Positions 22,719 to 36,859 of a stretch of DNA of 64,000 bases are shown here, piece after piece (positions within the stretch are counted from its first letter, which is position 1; each line of letters starts with the position of its first letter). The notes under the pieces are model-generated. The model saw only the letters and a list, made by a program, of their open reading frames with translations. It was not told the origin of the DNA and made no database searches. Source of the DNA: Anaeramoeba flamelloides (Eukaryota > Metamonada > Anaeramoebidae); the NCBI GenBank assembly GCA_027625915.1, contig JANTQA010000060.1, forward strand, positions 6,262,001-6,326,000. Direction: 5' to 3'. Position numbers and translations under genes: made by a program.

Positions 22719-25700
22719 TACAGATTTTTTATTACTGAACTTTTACTGTAAAAAGTTGAACAACAAGATTTTTTATTTATAATTAAATTCATTTTCAAAG
22801 ACACTACATATTCATAATTTTCAGAGTGATTATTTGCCTTTTCGAAGATCTCTTTTTTTTTTCCACATGATCTTTTAAAAAAAAAAATAAAATGAAAAAT
22901 AAAACGAAAAAGAAGAACAAAAAAAGAAAGGAAAAGAAAAAGGAAAAAATGAAAAAGAAAAAGAAAAATCAAAACTAAAAAATTACAAAATTAGAAAAAA
23001 TAATTCTGATCCAAAAATTTGATAATATTTTTTTGTCAATAATACTTGAATAAACCCTCAAAACAACCCCCATTAAAATTATATAGTGAATCAAAATTTT
23101 TGAAAAATAGTTAATATATATATTTATGTTTGTGTGTTTGTGTGTGTGTGTGAAACAGGAGATTTTTGGTAAATATATTTTTTCTTAATATTATCATTTT
23201 TTTGAGATTATTTTTATTATTTTAAAAAATTGTTTCTGAATATTCCATTTTTACAAAATTATTTGTTTAGTAATCCTTTTAAAATATTTTTTTATTTATT
23301 CAAAATCATGACCGTTTGTTACAACAAATAAAAGAATAAGTAAATAATTTTCAAAAAATCAATTTCAAATAGTTCATAAACTTTTTCAATGTTGATTTAT
23401 TTACAGAAATTTTTTCGTGTTCTTTTTAGAAATATATATTAAATTGTACTCATTTATAATTTTGAAATCATCCATATATCCATTTAAATAATGTTTGCTT
23501 GAAGTAAGGAATATCAAGTTTTTAATCCTTTCAATTTCCCAAAATATAGAATAAAATATATCAAGATATCGAAGAAAAAACTATTTAAAATAATATCTTG
23601 AAAGAAAAAAGATAGATATTTTTTTTAATCTTTTTATTAAAGACGATTAAATTGTCGAATAAAAGAGTAAATTAATTTCAATTTCAATTTTTTGAGTATT
23701 TTTCTTATATGAGTTGAATAAAGATATTAACATTTGACTAGTCAAAATTTGAATTCATAATCAATTTTGGTAATTCAAACTATTTAAATCGTTATTTATT
23801 ATATTATTAATTAATTTTAATTATTTTTCTTTTTTATTTTTTCATTTTTTATGTTATATAAAATAAAACCAATGCAATTTTACACATAAAAAATACATTA
23901 AAAACAAATTAAACCGGTTTTACCAAAAAATGAACCATATAATATAGCAAGAGGTTTTTACTAAACAACTTATTCACATTTTTTATGTAATATTTCCCAA
24001 TTTAATTTAAACAAAAAAATCTTCGACTTCCACAATTATTTTTTATTTGTTGAAAATACAACTTTAAATTGATAAAATTGAACAATTTGACGATTCTTTG
24101 GAATAGTAAGACAATTCAAGAAAAAATTAAAACAACACAAAATATTATTCATCCTTAAACAAATAAAAAAATCTTTATATAAAACGGATTTGAAGGTGAA
24201 AGAAAGAAAAAAAATTAGTTTATGAAATACATTTATTTGAGTTCTAAATTTTTCAAATTTATTTACAAAATAAATTTTTTTTTTTATTTTTATGTTTTAC
24301 CTAAAATTTTTTACTTCAATTATCTTTGAAAGAAAAAGATAAAGATTGATGTAGAATAAAGATGCAATCATTGTATTCTATGCATTTTTAATTCATCTTG
24401 ATTGTAGAGATATAATGAAAATCTCTCTTGTAAACTTTAAAATTTCTTCATTAATCACAAATAGATATTATAGAGATGTTATCATTTTTTTTTTTGAGTA
24501 GGATATTTCTGTTTTTGATTTTTTTTACTCCAATGCGTTTTGAACTATTCTTTTCAATTATTTTTATACCTTTTCTATTTTCAATGTCACCCATAAGTAA
24601 TTAACCCAATTATCAATACTATTTTTTTTTCAGTTTTGAATAACAATAATATATGTTACAATTATTTTGATTTAGAAAATGTGTTTATTTATTGAGAACC
24701 TGAATAAAGATTAAAATTCAAGAAATATTCTTTAAATTTTTGTTAAAGATTACTCTGTTGTTTAAATCTCATTATTTCTTATCGGTAAGAATAATTTTAA
24801 AATGTTTCAGAGCTTTACATTTTTTTTTCAAATTTAGAGTATTTTAGATATAAAAATATGATTTTTTTTTTTTTCAACTCTAAATATCTGTTTGATAAAT
24901 TTTGTTCAATATTGCCAATTCAGTTGCTTTTTATTTTCTTCTGAACTTTATTTATATAAAATTTTTGAATATTTTTTTTAAAATATTAATTATTTTTTAG
25001 AATTTGACTTTTGAAAAAAAAAAAGAAATAAGTTGAATAATCCGTATTCAATCCAATAATTGGTATCATTATGAAATAAAGTGAATATTATCAATCAATT
25101 TATATACTTAAAAATTGAAAAACACAATTTTGTAGAGATTTATGTTGAGAAAAACCACAATGTTCATTTGGATCTTGAATTGAAGATCTAAAGAAAATTG
25201 TAAAAGAAACCAAAATAATTTTTCAAAAATAATTTGTACCTTTCCAATAACATTATAATAACAAATTTTTACCAATCAACGATTGATCTTGTAATAAAAA
25301 AAAATTTGTAAACAAATAAGTGTCAAAAAAAAAATCAAGTGTAAAATAATGTAAAAAAAAATAAATAATGATTTCCATTTTAAAATGTTCAAAAGTAATT
25401 TTCGTTCTAATATCCATTCAAACCCTTTAAAGGCTATTATTCAATCATTGTAACTCAAAACCACGTTTACTGGTAATTATTTTATTCTCTGTTTAATTTT
25501 GGACGATATCTTGCATTATTAAGTGAATAAAATGTGTAAATTCTAGTCGTTTAATTTTTGTTAAAGTACAAATTTTGATTTTTTTACTCAAATTAAAGAA
25601 ATCAAAACAGTACTCATTGTGAATAATATTTATTGGTGTGCCTTCATGAACTTTTAATATTGATCTTAATATGTCCTTGATCAATATATATATATATATA

Positions 25701-26170
25701 ACTCCATTTCGCAATCTTTGACCCATTAAAAATCAAATTATAGAAATAAATTTTGTTATAAATAATGAAGTTATCTATTCTAATAAAACAATTACAATTT
25801 TAATATTCAGTTCTATATACTAGAAATATTTATTTTAGTACTAAAAATAAAATAAAAATATATTTTGCGATTTATTATGAAATTTATTTTATATTCATTC
25901 CTTTTTTAAGATGGTTACAAATGCCCAATTGATAATAAAGGGTTATAATTAACATATGATGAACATATAAAATGTATATATAATATTTCATAACTTTAGA
26001 TAAAAAAGAAATAAACCAAAGGGACCAAAATAACATTTAACATGAAATAGAGTAATTTAAATAACTTTTAAAAAAGAATTATGAAGATATTAAAAGATTT
26101 AATTATATATTTTTTTACAAAAAAATGAAAAAAAAAAAAAGATAATTTTTGGAATTTATTTTTCAAAATA

Positions 26171-26704
26171 AACCCCATTCCAAAAATTTGGACACACCCA
26201 AAGAAAAAAAATGCAAAAAAGAAACCCAATTTATTGTATTTTTATCAAACATGAAACAAAATCACATTTAAGTAACAGGGTATTAATTGTTTTAATAAAC
26301 TATCATTTTAATCCGAATATAATAAAAAAATATAAAACTCAAAAATAATAAATTTTTTTTTCCAAAATAATGAAATAAACGGAACAAAAAATGAATTGGT
26401 AAAGTTGTTGAAATTTAACCAACAATTGTTCATCAATCAAATGATGAGATACCATCAACCAATTTTATGTGATTTTTCTATTAAACAAACTCAACACTAT
26501 TCTACAACCAACCATCGAAAAAAAAATTCCAGATCTAACGAAAAAGATTAGCTAACTGCAAAATAGGAATTGAAAACAAAGCAAAAAAGACAAAAAAATG
26601 AAAAATAGTTGTAAAATCAAAATTTTTCCCAAATTGAATTTCAAGTGTAGTATTTTTATTCTTTTGACTATTTCAACTGTGTCTAAAATTTTTGTAATAT
26701 AGTT
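26171..26704 (+). mobile_element. MITE, 531-bp TA-target family, copy 2
   Basis: The left end is AACCCCATTCCAAAAATTTG, followed by GACACACCC. The right end reads CTGTGTCTAAAATTTTTGTA before AGTTTA. TA occurs at both borders. It aligns end to end with 51924-52454. There is no transposase frame. Confidence 0.8.
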
Positions 26705-26885
26705 TAGTTTATAATCTCACAAAATTTGTACTTATTACAATATTTTTGAAACAAAATCCTTTATTATTTGAAAAATTTTGAATTACCCATAGATCTAAAC
26801 TCAAAACTCACTTTAAATCTGAACCAAATTGGTACTTATGTGTCTTACTATTTACCACTGCCAAAAAATAAAAAAAAAATATATA

Positions 26886-27063
26886 GTCAGTCAGTTACAA
26901 ATTTAGGGCACTTACTTTCAACCAAAATTTAAGTTCCAAAAAAAATTTCAAATTAAAGCACAAAAATTGGACTTTTTTTTTTTTTAGAATTTATTTTATT
27001 AAAATCTTTATATATGTGCCTTAATTTTCATTGAAGTTTGACCCTTAAACGTGGAACTGACTA
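26886..27063 (+). mobile_element. MITE, 195-bp hairpin family, decayed copy
   Basis: GTCAGTCAGTTAC at the left border and GTGGAACTGACTA at the right are inverse, with TA on both sides. Inner arm remnants are TTTCAAATTAAAGCACAAAA and ATGTGCCTTAATTTTCATTG. Confidence 0.7.
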
Positions 27064-28763
27064 TAGTTAAAATTTTATAATGGTTTAAATCTTGTTGGTA
27101 TTGGTTATTTAAAACACTGTGGGATTAAAATAAGATACTATATTTTTCAATTAATCATATTTTTCGAGTTTTTTTTTTGGTTTATTTTTTATTCTAACTA
27201 CCCCCCCCCTTTCCTTGTAATCCCCAACAATACACCTAAATAGATATTTAAGGAAGCAGTTTTTTATTTGAGTCAGTTATACAAACTTTGGGACTATTAA
27301 CTGTCTAAATTTCAATAATTTTCTATAAACCAAGACTATTCTTCACTACAGTTTTGCAGTTAGTATGGTATTTAGAAAAGAATTACTATTATGTTTCGAT
27401 TCAAAAATGAAAATTTTTAGTTCACGTTCCAAAATATTTTTCAAGTTTATAAGCTGAAGAAAATCCAAAGATCTTTACAAAATTGTTTCGAAATGATTTT
27501 TTTAAACACTAATATAAACTTCCTGAGTTAACTGGAAGATAAAATTTTTACTCTGCTAATTTGGTTATAGTGGTAATAAATAATATTCATTTTGGAAATT
27601 GAAAATATAAGTTTCATTTATTAATTAGAAAATAACAAGAAATAATTATAAACCAGATTTTTTTTAAAAAATCATTTATTTGAAAGATTGGCTAAGCATT
27701 CGAAAGAGACTTAACCCTTATAAAATGGTGGTATTTTATATATTTGTAGAATTCTAATCGAATGTACATTCTTAGATGTTAATATTTTTTTTAAACTCGC
27801 TCGAATATCAATTGTTTTGAAAAACAACTTTCTTTTTTTAGATTGGTCCGTTTCCTCTTGTGTAATAGGATTCATTTCAAGAGTGATTATTTGAGAAATG
27901 AGTGTATCTCGTTAAGCTGAAAATTTCTCCCTTAATCCATTTGGAATCTCGTTTTCTGCTAATTATTTTTTCCAACAAATCATTGAATTGTAAAAACAAA
28001 AAGTTTCGTAATTTTTCAGAATTAATTGCAAAAAACAAGTCGACAAAATAGTTTCAAGTGTTAACTTTGCTTAGGAATTTCAAGAATAATAATTTCCATA
28101 AAAGTAAAATGAGTTTACCTTTACTCGATTTTTTTAAAAAAAAAAGTATAAAAATATTTGTGGAAAAACAAAACCCTTCTTTTCTTTTATTTTTATTTTT
28201 CAACGAATTTTTTCATAAAAAAAAAGAAAAGAATCGAAAAATAAACAACAACCTAAGAACCTCTATTACGATTTTACATTTTTCCAAAGAGGTCTATTTT
28301 GAAGAAGATTAAACTAAAAAAATAATTAACAAATTTTTAAAAATAAAGTTATGAGGAAAAAAATCAGTAAAAACTTGTTTCGAAAAAAAAAATTAGAAAA
28401 AGTAACATGATCATACATAGCCTTATTTGTAACACAGTTAAAATTTTGTGGTGATTAAAAACTAAAAACAAAATTACAGTTTTATTTTTGTCTTTTGGAG
28501 TGATTAAGACGTCTCATCAAATTGCAAAGAAAATATTTCTCGAATGCTTTTTTTTACTAAAAACATAAGAATTTTTCTTGACAAAACAAATAGGTTAACC
28601 CAAAACTTACCCTTTGGAAAAAAAACAAAACCAAAATTGCTGAATGATAAAAGAGAATATTTTGTTTCATTTTTTATTGTTTGTAATTTGCTTTTTATAA
28701 AAGTTTTCGAATCACAAACAAGCTCAAATTGTGTTTGTGGTCATTCTAAATTCAGTGTCACTC

Positions 28764-29948
28764 ATGAATACGTCTCTTCCAAATTCTGGGTTCTCTCAAA
28801 GAGAAAATCTAGAAACATCCCAAGTTAATCAAGCAACAAACAACCAAAGGTTTTTGCCTCAGCAGTACATGTACCAACAAGGAAATTACCCAATGGTGCC
28901 TTACCCACAAACAACAGTTCTGAATAATTTTAGATCAAATTACCCATCTCAAATTAATCACCAAAATTTGTCATTCCCACAAACGTTTCAACAAAACTTG
29001 TCTCAAAACCCCAACCCCAACACCACTAATAATACTAATACTAATACTAATACTAATACTGGGAATAGTGTCAATAAAACCACCAAAACAAATCCCAAAA
29101 CCAATACAGATCCAAATTTAAACCTGGGCACTGATAATAATTTAAATACGAACCAGAACAAAAATTCCAACCATAATGGCAATCCTCGCTCTCTAAATAC
29201 AAAAAATAATTTTACTCCTATTTCAACAATGCAAAGCACAAACCCAAAGAATCCAAATAACAGTGCAAATATAAATACAACCCCAAATATAAATACAACC
29301 CCAAGTTTAACTCCAAACATTCCTTCGACAGTCCCAAACCTTTCTTCAACTCAAAATTTTGCACAAAATCCAACAACACCCCTATTAAACCCTCTTCAAG
29401 CAAACAATTTTAATCAATTTTTTCAGCAAATGGATGAAAAAGATCGACAACTTTATTTAAGACAACAGCAAATGTATTTGGAACAACAAGTGTATTATTG
29501 GTATCAAATGCAACAATACCAGTTATTGCTACAACAGCAACAAAATACTCTTTCAACAAATCATCAAAATGAAAACAAAAATGAGAATGAGAATGAGAAT
29601 GATGACGAGAAGGTTAATAAAAATAAAAATAAAAATACAAATGAGCAAAATCAGCAGGCAAGATATTTCAATAACCCGAATCTAGTCCAACAGTACCCAC
29701 CACAAATGGGAATGCAAATGCCAATGGGTGTGGGCGTGGGCGTGGGCATGGGGATACAGATGCCTCTGGGAATGCAAATGGGCGTTGGTATGCAAATGCC
29801 AAAGAATATGGGGGTGCAAGGAGCAATGAATTCTTCCATAAAAATTGAGCAAGAACACGACAAGCAAAAGCAAGAACAAGCACAAAATTTAATTCGCCAA
29901 CAAACACATAATAACGAATCTTCAGAATATTTGAAATATCAACAACAG

Positions 29949-29981
<33 letters not shown>

Positions 29982-32900
29982 AATGGGATCTTAAATACAA
30001 GCCAAACCAATATTAAAACAGAAAAAAATTCGAATTATTCTCAACAAGAAAACAGATATTTCGATCATAAAATGGTAAAGCAAGAACAAGAATTCAAACG
30101 GGCACAAAGTGATATAATGGGTGGCGGGCAGCGTGCTGGAAAAGAACCACAACAAGTCAACCAAATAATTTCAATGTCTGTTGATGATGCTTTGTTATAT
30201 TTAGATGAAGTCAGAGGAAAATTTAATCACAAGCCAGAAGTCTATGATAATTTCCTAAGCATTATGAAAGAATTTAAAGATCAGACTATTGATACCCCAG
30301 GGGTAATTTCCCGAGTGACAAGGCTCTTTAAGGATGAAAAGGATTTGATTTTAAAATTTAACCAATTCTTACCAGAAGAATTCAGAGTTCGTGAAACGGA
30401 TATTTCGCAAAAAGTTGAAGAATTAAATACAGCGATTGATTATGTCAATAAAATCAAAAACAGGTTTTCAAATAAATCGCAAGTTTATCGATCATTTTTA
30501 GATATTCTCCAGCATTTCCAACAGGACAAAATGTCTATTCAAATTGTTTTTAAAAAAGTGCGTGAACTGTTTAGTGGGCACGATGATTTAATTCTGGCCT
30601 TTGAAAAATTTTTACCTGCCTTTGAAAATGGGAACAATCGTGCTAATCAAGCCACAAACTTGAATCAAAATATGAATAACAGCCAAAACCAAAACCAAAA
30701 CCAAAACCAAAATCAATTTATAAAGCAACAAAATAGCCCAAATGGGATTTACCCAAACCAATATTTTAATAATTATCAAAACCAATTTCCAATTCAAAAT
30801 AACATTCCTCAAAATTTTAACAACAGCACTCGAAAAAGACCATATAATTCTTCTGAAATAAATAATAATCATAATAATGGCAATGGCAACGGTAATGGTA
30901 ATGATAATAATATTAATTCTTTCTCAAATCCAAATCATTCCACACCATTAGACTTGCAGATCCAATTAAAAAAGGAAGAACAAGAACAATATAAAGAAGA
31001 AAAAGAGGTACCATCTCCCCAAATTAATAATAAATTAAAAATTAAAAATGAAAACCAAAAAATTAAAATAAAAAAACCAAATTTTAATGAAAAAGAGTTT
31101 CAAACCAAAAAAAGAATAAAAAAAGAATTAAAAGTATTAATGAGTTCAAAAAAAAACCAACTTTCTTCAGAAGAAATATTTTTTTCAATTTTAAAAAAAA
31201 ATTTAAAGCAAAATGAATTTGAAGAATTATTGAGAGTTTTGCATTTGTATATTTATGGGCCAATTAGCAAATACGAATTAATTCAATTACTTACCTCAAT
31301 TTTAATTTTCAAAGCGCCCATTGGACAAGGTAATAATCATACCAATAATAATAGCAAACATAATCATAATAATAAACATAATAATGCAAATAATAAAGTT
31401 CTCTTAGAAATGTTTAAACAATATATCTTTTATGGGAACCTTGATTTTGATGTTTGGGAAAATGGGGTTTTAATACCTTTGAAAGAATTTGATAGAGATC
31501 ATTTCAAACATTCTTGCCATTCTTATTACAAATTGCCAAAGGAAGTAAGCTCATTTTTCTTTTTAATTTTTTTGCTTATTTTATTATTTTAATAATTTTT
31601 TTATTTTTTTTTATTATTTTAATAATTTTTTATTTTATTTTATTTTTTTTTTTTTTTTAATACTAATGATTTTAATGTAATCTATTCATATTTTTAAATA
31701 GCATATAAAAAAAAAATCAAGTGGGATGGGGAAATTAGAAAATCAAGTCTTAAATTTTACATGGTTTTCAAGATCAAGTGCATCAATACCAACAATAGAT
31801 GACGATGAAGATGAAGATGAAGATCAAGATGAAAATGAAAATACCATTGAAACAGAAAATGAATTGGAAACTGATAAAGGGGAAGCAAATGGTGAAATGG
31901 TATCAACAAATATAGGGAATGAAATTGAAATTGAAAATGAAAATGGATATGAAAACATTAATGAATTCGAAAATTCTGAGCAATTAAATGAAAAATTAGG
32001 ATCTTTTCAATCGATACTTTGTGAAATTGAGGAGAAAAGAATGGAACTTGATTTACATATTTCAAAAAATGAAAGATTAATTAAATTTCTGAAAAACGAA
32101 TTTAATAAAATCACTCAAAAAGCAAACAATAACAACAACAACAACAATAATAATAATAATAATAAAAATATCAAAAATAAACAAGGTTTTAAATGGTTGG
32201 AGGATTCTTTAAACAATAGATGCTTATTAGACATATACGGGAAAGACCTTGATGTTGTACTCGAGGGGTTAAAAAAAAAACCAAATATTGCTATTCCTAT
32301 TGTTATAAAAGGATTAGAAAAACAAAAAAAAGAAATCTTTGAAATTCAAAAAAAATTTGATAAAATTATTGACAAATGGCATTTTGATTTATTAATTATA
32401 TTATTTGAAAAAAAACAACAAAAATTAAAACAGTTAATGAAACAAAAATTAAAACATAAAAATTTAAATACAAAACTATTTTTAATTAATAAAAAGAATA
32501 ATGAGAATCATAGACATGTAAAGACAGTAAATGATAATACAATGAATGGTGGCAATAATAATCTCTGCCCGAGCGATAACAATGATAACAATTCTTTTAT
32601 TTATAACGATTTGGAATTGCTTTATGATACTATTGATATTATACAAATTTTATCAAAAAATTATCAGAAATATTTAAATAATCTAAACCAAAGTAACGAA
32701 AAAATAAATAATTCTACTTCTGAAAATACACTTCCTCAATTGTTTAATGATGGGCCAATAATTAAAATGATTACTAATTTTATAAACGATTTTATATATA
32801 ATTTTTTTATTTTACCTCCTAAATCGGATAATAGCCCGAATAAGCCGATTGATATTGAAAAAGAAAAAGAAACAAAGATATTCATTGATCGAAATAATAA

Positions 32901-33147
32901 TAATAATACCAATTTTAATACTGATTCTAATACTAACACTGATACAAATAAAAATGGAAACGATAATAAAATCAAAATTGAAAATAATAAACAAATTCCA
33001 ATGAAAAATAATACAAATACCAATCAAGAAAATTTAAAAGAAAAAAATAAAAATTATGAACTGTTATTTGCTTCAAATGAATTTTATAGATTCTTTTTTA
33101 TCCATTTTGAATTATATAATGAACTTTATAAAATGAAAAAATCTTTA

Positions 33148-33191
<44 letters not shown>

Positions 33192-34101
33192 TAACAATAA
33201 CAATAACAATAACAATAATAACAATAATAATAACAATAATAACAACAATAATAATTTATATCAAAAGTTCTTAAATAATTTAAAATTATTGTTCAAAACC
33301 CAAATTTCTAAAAAAAAATATTTAAAAGAATGTCAAAATTTATTTTCGAATAATTCCTATTTTTATTCAAATTTTGATCAACTATGTATTTTAACTGTCG
33401 AGCGATTAAAAGTTTTAGTATTCCAAGGTTCAACTAATGTTGGTATGAATTTATATCATTATGAAAGAAATAAAAGTTCTTTATTTGAAAATGTATATTC
33501 ATCTAATTATGGATTAATTGTTGGGAAAAATACTTTTTTTAAATTTGAATTAAAAAAGTTTATTAATTGTAATTGCAAAAAGAATTCGGATGATGAAGAT
33601 GGTGGCGGTGGCGGCGAAGAAGATAAGGGAAGTGGTGGTGGTGGTGGTGGAAAAGAAAAGGAAAAAGAAAAAGAAAAGAGTAATAAGAATAATGATGGCA
33701 ATGATGGTAAAGAAGAAATTAGAGAATTAAAAATTTCAATTATTGAAAAGAAAATTGAAAACCAATCAAAATTCCAAAATCATTTGCAAAAAAGAAGAAG
33801 AGTGAATGAAAAAATTGTTTCTCAGCTAAAATCTTACCAAGAAATTAACGAAGAGCGGTTTGTACAAAATCATCATGTTTTTCTTCACCGCAATGCTAGA
33901 AAATGGGTCAAGCGGCCTGAAAGGGCAACAACAAAAATCATCATTGTAAATCAGTTAGAGCAAAAATATAAATTAGACACTTTAGAAACAAAATTTATTG
34001 AAGAAACTGAAGATTTTTTTTATCGTTTAAATTGCTCGAGAAATAGTTGGAAAGTTGATAATAATAATATCGAAAAAAATTGCTCCCAAGAAAATAAATA
34101 A
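28764..34101 (+). CDS. Sin3-family transcriptional co-repressor
   Basis: Two exons: 28764-31544 and 31702-34101, with a phase-0 intron (GTAAGC..ATAG) and TAA stop, giving about 1726 aa. I start at the first ATG (MNTSLPNSGF). The N-terminal 465 residues are Asn/Thr/Pro/Gln-rich, with a Met-Gly-rich stretch and Gln14. PAH1 spans about 470-540 (MSVDDALLYLDEVRGKF...LILKFNQFLPEEF) and PAH2 about 551-622 (LNTAIDYVNKIKNRF...LILAFEKFLP). A PAH3-like segment lies at about 801-849. The Sin3 HDAC-interaction region is interrupted by the intron: HSYYKLPKE in exon 1, then SSGMGKLENQVLNFTWFSRS in exon 2, followed by YGKDLDVVLEGLKKKP near 1105. The C-terminus has FLHRNARKW, as in Sin3 C-terminal domains. 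Asn36 lies at 33148-33255. Sin3 scaffolds histone deacetylase complexes in the nucleus, and its PAH domains bind repressors. The domain order makes the assignment firm. Confidence 0.92.
31545..31701 (+). other. Intron of the Sin3 gene
   Basis: A 157-bp GTAAGC..AATAG intron, almost pure A+T with T runs. Removing it restores the Sin3 HDAC-interaction motif across the junction in frame, while reading through gives poly-Phe/Leu and a stop. Confidence 0.9.
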
Positions 34102-34123
34102 TTTTTTTATTTTTTTAAAAATT

Positions 34124-34249
34124 CGGCTTAAAAAAGTGTGATCAAAAAATCTTTTTGAATATAGACTTAATTTTTGGTCTATTCAAGTTTGTCATCGATT
34201 TTATAGATACTTTTGAAAACCTTTCGGTTCCACTTTTTTAAAATGACTT
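34124..34249 (+). mobile_element. MITE, 130-bp TA-target family, copy 2
   Basis: CTTAAAAAAGTGTGATCAAA at the left is inverse to TTCCACTTTTTTAAAATGAC at the right, with TA after the right end. It sits in the presumed 3' untranslated region of the Sin3 gene. Confidence 0.65.
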
Positions 34250-35742
34250 TACAGTTTTATATTTTTTTTATTTTTAGTTTTTTAAAAATGAAAAAAGAAA
34301 ATTTTTGAATATTCACAATTTTAAATAAAAATATTTTTTTCAATTTTTTTCAGTTATTTGTTCCATTATTTTTTTTTTTTTTTTTTTGGTTTTATTTGAA
34401 ATGATTTAATAGTCGAAAGGTTTCTGAAATTACAATAAAGTTAGTCTTTTTTTTTTTCGAATTAAAAAAGAAATTGAAAAAAAAAAAAAGATATAAAATC
34501 AAAAAAAAAATTATTTATTAGACAATATCCTCACAGTGATTTTAAAATAATATTATTTATATCTTTTATATTAAGTTATTTTTCATATAGGTTCGGAATT
34601 GATAATTAGGGAATAATAAAAACTTAAAATTATTTAAAAACTTGGATTAATTAATGTAAAATCAAAAAAATGCCAAATCAAAAGAAGTATGCTAATTCTT
34701 ATATAAAAAGCAGAATTTAATATTAGAAATTAAGTAATTTCAAGTAAATAAATAAAAGAAAATAAATGAAAAAAAAAAATTTAACAGAATTATCACACAG
34801 TGGTTATCTGGTAATAATTTATTTAATTCAACAAAAGGACAGATGATAAAATATAATTCAATTTGAAGGTTTTTTATTGGCGTGTAACAATAAATATAGC
34901 AATATGTATACAATGTATCATTAAATAAGAAGTATTCAGAGTGCTTGGGATAATTAGATATTAAAAAATAGATTAAAATTAAAGATTTATCCTCATTTTT
35001 TTCCAAATTTTGATAAATCACTGTAAGTTTTTTTTATTTATTTACATATAAATCAAGAATAATGAGTTCATTTTGAAGGAATATTAAATTACACATTTTT
35101 TTTTATATTTGAATTATTATCAATAGATAAAATATTTCTTATGCTGTGAAGAATAAATATTGAGCCAAGTAACCCATAGGTTATTCTTTGTTTCTTTTTA
35201 TATACTAAAATCTTCTGACTTTGCTTAAAATATTGAGTGATTGTTTAATCATTACTGATAAAATTGAAAAAAAAAAACCTAATAATAATATTTTTTTTAT
35301 AAAAATAAAATGAAAAAATAAGAAAATGGTTCAACGTATTATAATTGAGGGGGGGGGCATTCATAGATCTAAAAGTACAATCAAATAAAAGAAGAAATAA
35401 ATTAACTTTAAAGAATAAAAATATATTATTTCCAATAGAATCAACAAAAAAATTCAAATCTACTTGGTTATTAAAATCCCAAGAGTAGTATACGAGATAT
35501 TAAAAATAGTAATTTTTTTCAAATCAAATTTTTAATTTTAGATCAAATCAAATAAAAATCAAGACCAAAAATTAGTATTAAAAAAACTGTTGTTGTGTGG
35601 AATCCTTGATTTTAACCTTAAGTATTTTTTTTTTTCTTTTCTTAATTGATCTGGCTTTTCTTTTTTAGCTACTTTTCCCAATTAAAAATTTGTTTTTAAC
35701 TTTTTTCCTATCTGATTTTTTTTCCCAAAAAATAATACTTTC

Positions 35743-36405
35743 AGAACCACCCTTAAAAATTCAAATTTTATGAGAAATTTAGGAAACAAAAAAATCTCAA
35801 ATTAAGGTACAAAAACAGTATTTCTACTAAAATAATTTTTAGGGGAAAAAATCTTAAAAACTATACCTTATCGTGATCAAACTAATGCTTACTCAAAAAC
35901 TAAAATCTGCATATCAAAATAAAATCTATGTTTTTTTTTCTTCTTGTTTCAATTTAATATCTAATTTAGTGATCAGTGGTATACCTAAGTTCCAATCTAT
36001 TTTGAAATTAAATTCGTTGATATTCTAAGTGGATTTTAAATCATTTATTGAATTTTGTTGAAAATTTTTTGTAATTTTCTCAGTTTTTTTGAAATAAAAA
36101 TTTGGTTAAAAATTAACTCTATTTATTGAGATAAATTTTCTAATTTGATACAATATTTTGAGAATATCTTTTTAAATAATGGAACTTTAAGAAATCAATA
36201 TATTTATTTAGGGTTTATTTTCAGTTTTCCTTGATCAGTTGAATTTTGTTCTTCTTGAACAAAAACATCACACTTTTTAAATTTTGAAATAAGGATTAAA
36301 TTTTTCTGGACACATTATTTTTACCACAGTAATTAGAGATTTTTTTGTACCTTAAATCATATTAAAAGTTAATACCTTCAAAGTGGTTATGAAACTAATA
36401 GTCTA
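35743..36405 (+). mobile_element. MITE, 195-bp hairpin family, apparently split by an insertion
   Basis: A left arm (AAATTTAGGAAACAAAAAAA, TCTCAAATTAAGGTACAAAA) lies at about 35743-35850. A matching right arm (GAGATTTTTTTGTACCTTAA, then AAAGTGGTTATGAAACTAA) lies at about 36330-36405. Roughly 480 bp of unrelated A+T-rich DNA separates them. Both arms are decayed, so this may be chance pairing of two remnants. Confidence 0.35.
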
Positions 36406-36859
36406 TGATTTGATAGAAGGATTTTGTATTGTTTTTAAAGATTTTTGTAATATAATTCATTGTGAATTTGTTCCTAAATTGAAACAATTATAACAAACTG
36501 CTAATGAAAACAAGAAATATCCCGAACAAATATAATTGAAATAATTTAAAAGAAGAAAAATCATGATCCACTGTTTTCTCATTACTTGTATTTTAGATTT
36601 AATGGTATAGTCAATTACAGTTAATTTGCTAAATGCTCAAGAGGTGACTTGAAACCTAAGTGAATATTGTGAAATTGCCCTTCTTTTGATTGACAAAATC
36701 CGGTTAACATCAAAAAAAATTCTGATTGGATCATCTTTGTCAAAAAATACAATAAAAAAAACTTAAAAAGAATTCTCAATTCCAAAAAATCAAATTTTAA
36801 ATAACTATTTCAATCTTTTTTTTTTTGAAATTTCCAAAGGGTTAAATTTCTTCAATTTA

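Larger units (their letters stand above)
19667..28763. other. Long intergenic region, 9 kb
   Basis: No gene is supported. A run of twelve G follows the preceding gene (near 19726-19738). Contents seen: ATCACGATAA-rich repeats (20515-20620 and 21550-21675), a 212-bp MITE (22507-22718), a TA/TG tract (23117-23153), a full 531-bp-family element (26171-26704), a 195-bp-family hairpin (26886-27063) and a C8 run near 27201. Open frames such as 22718-22972, 25493-25726, 28058-28312 and 28544-28828 look compositional. G+C rises slightly from 27.8 kb toward the Sin3 start, which fits a 5' untranslated leader. Confidence 0.6.

Noticed and set aside
28058-28312. 84-codon frame upstream of Sin3
   Set aside because: Starts without ATG, Lys/Phe/Asn composition typical of random A+T DNA.
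28544-28828. 94-codon frame overlapping the Sin3 start
   Set aside because: Lacks an ATG start and overlaps Sin3 in another frame; most likely 5' leader.
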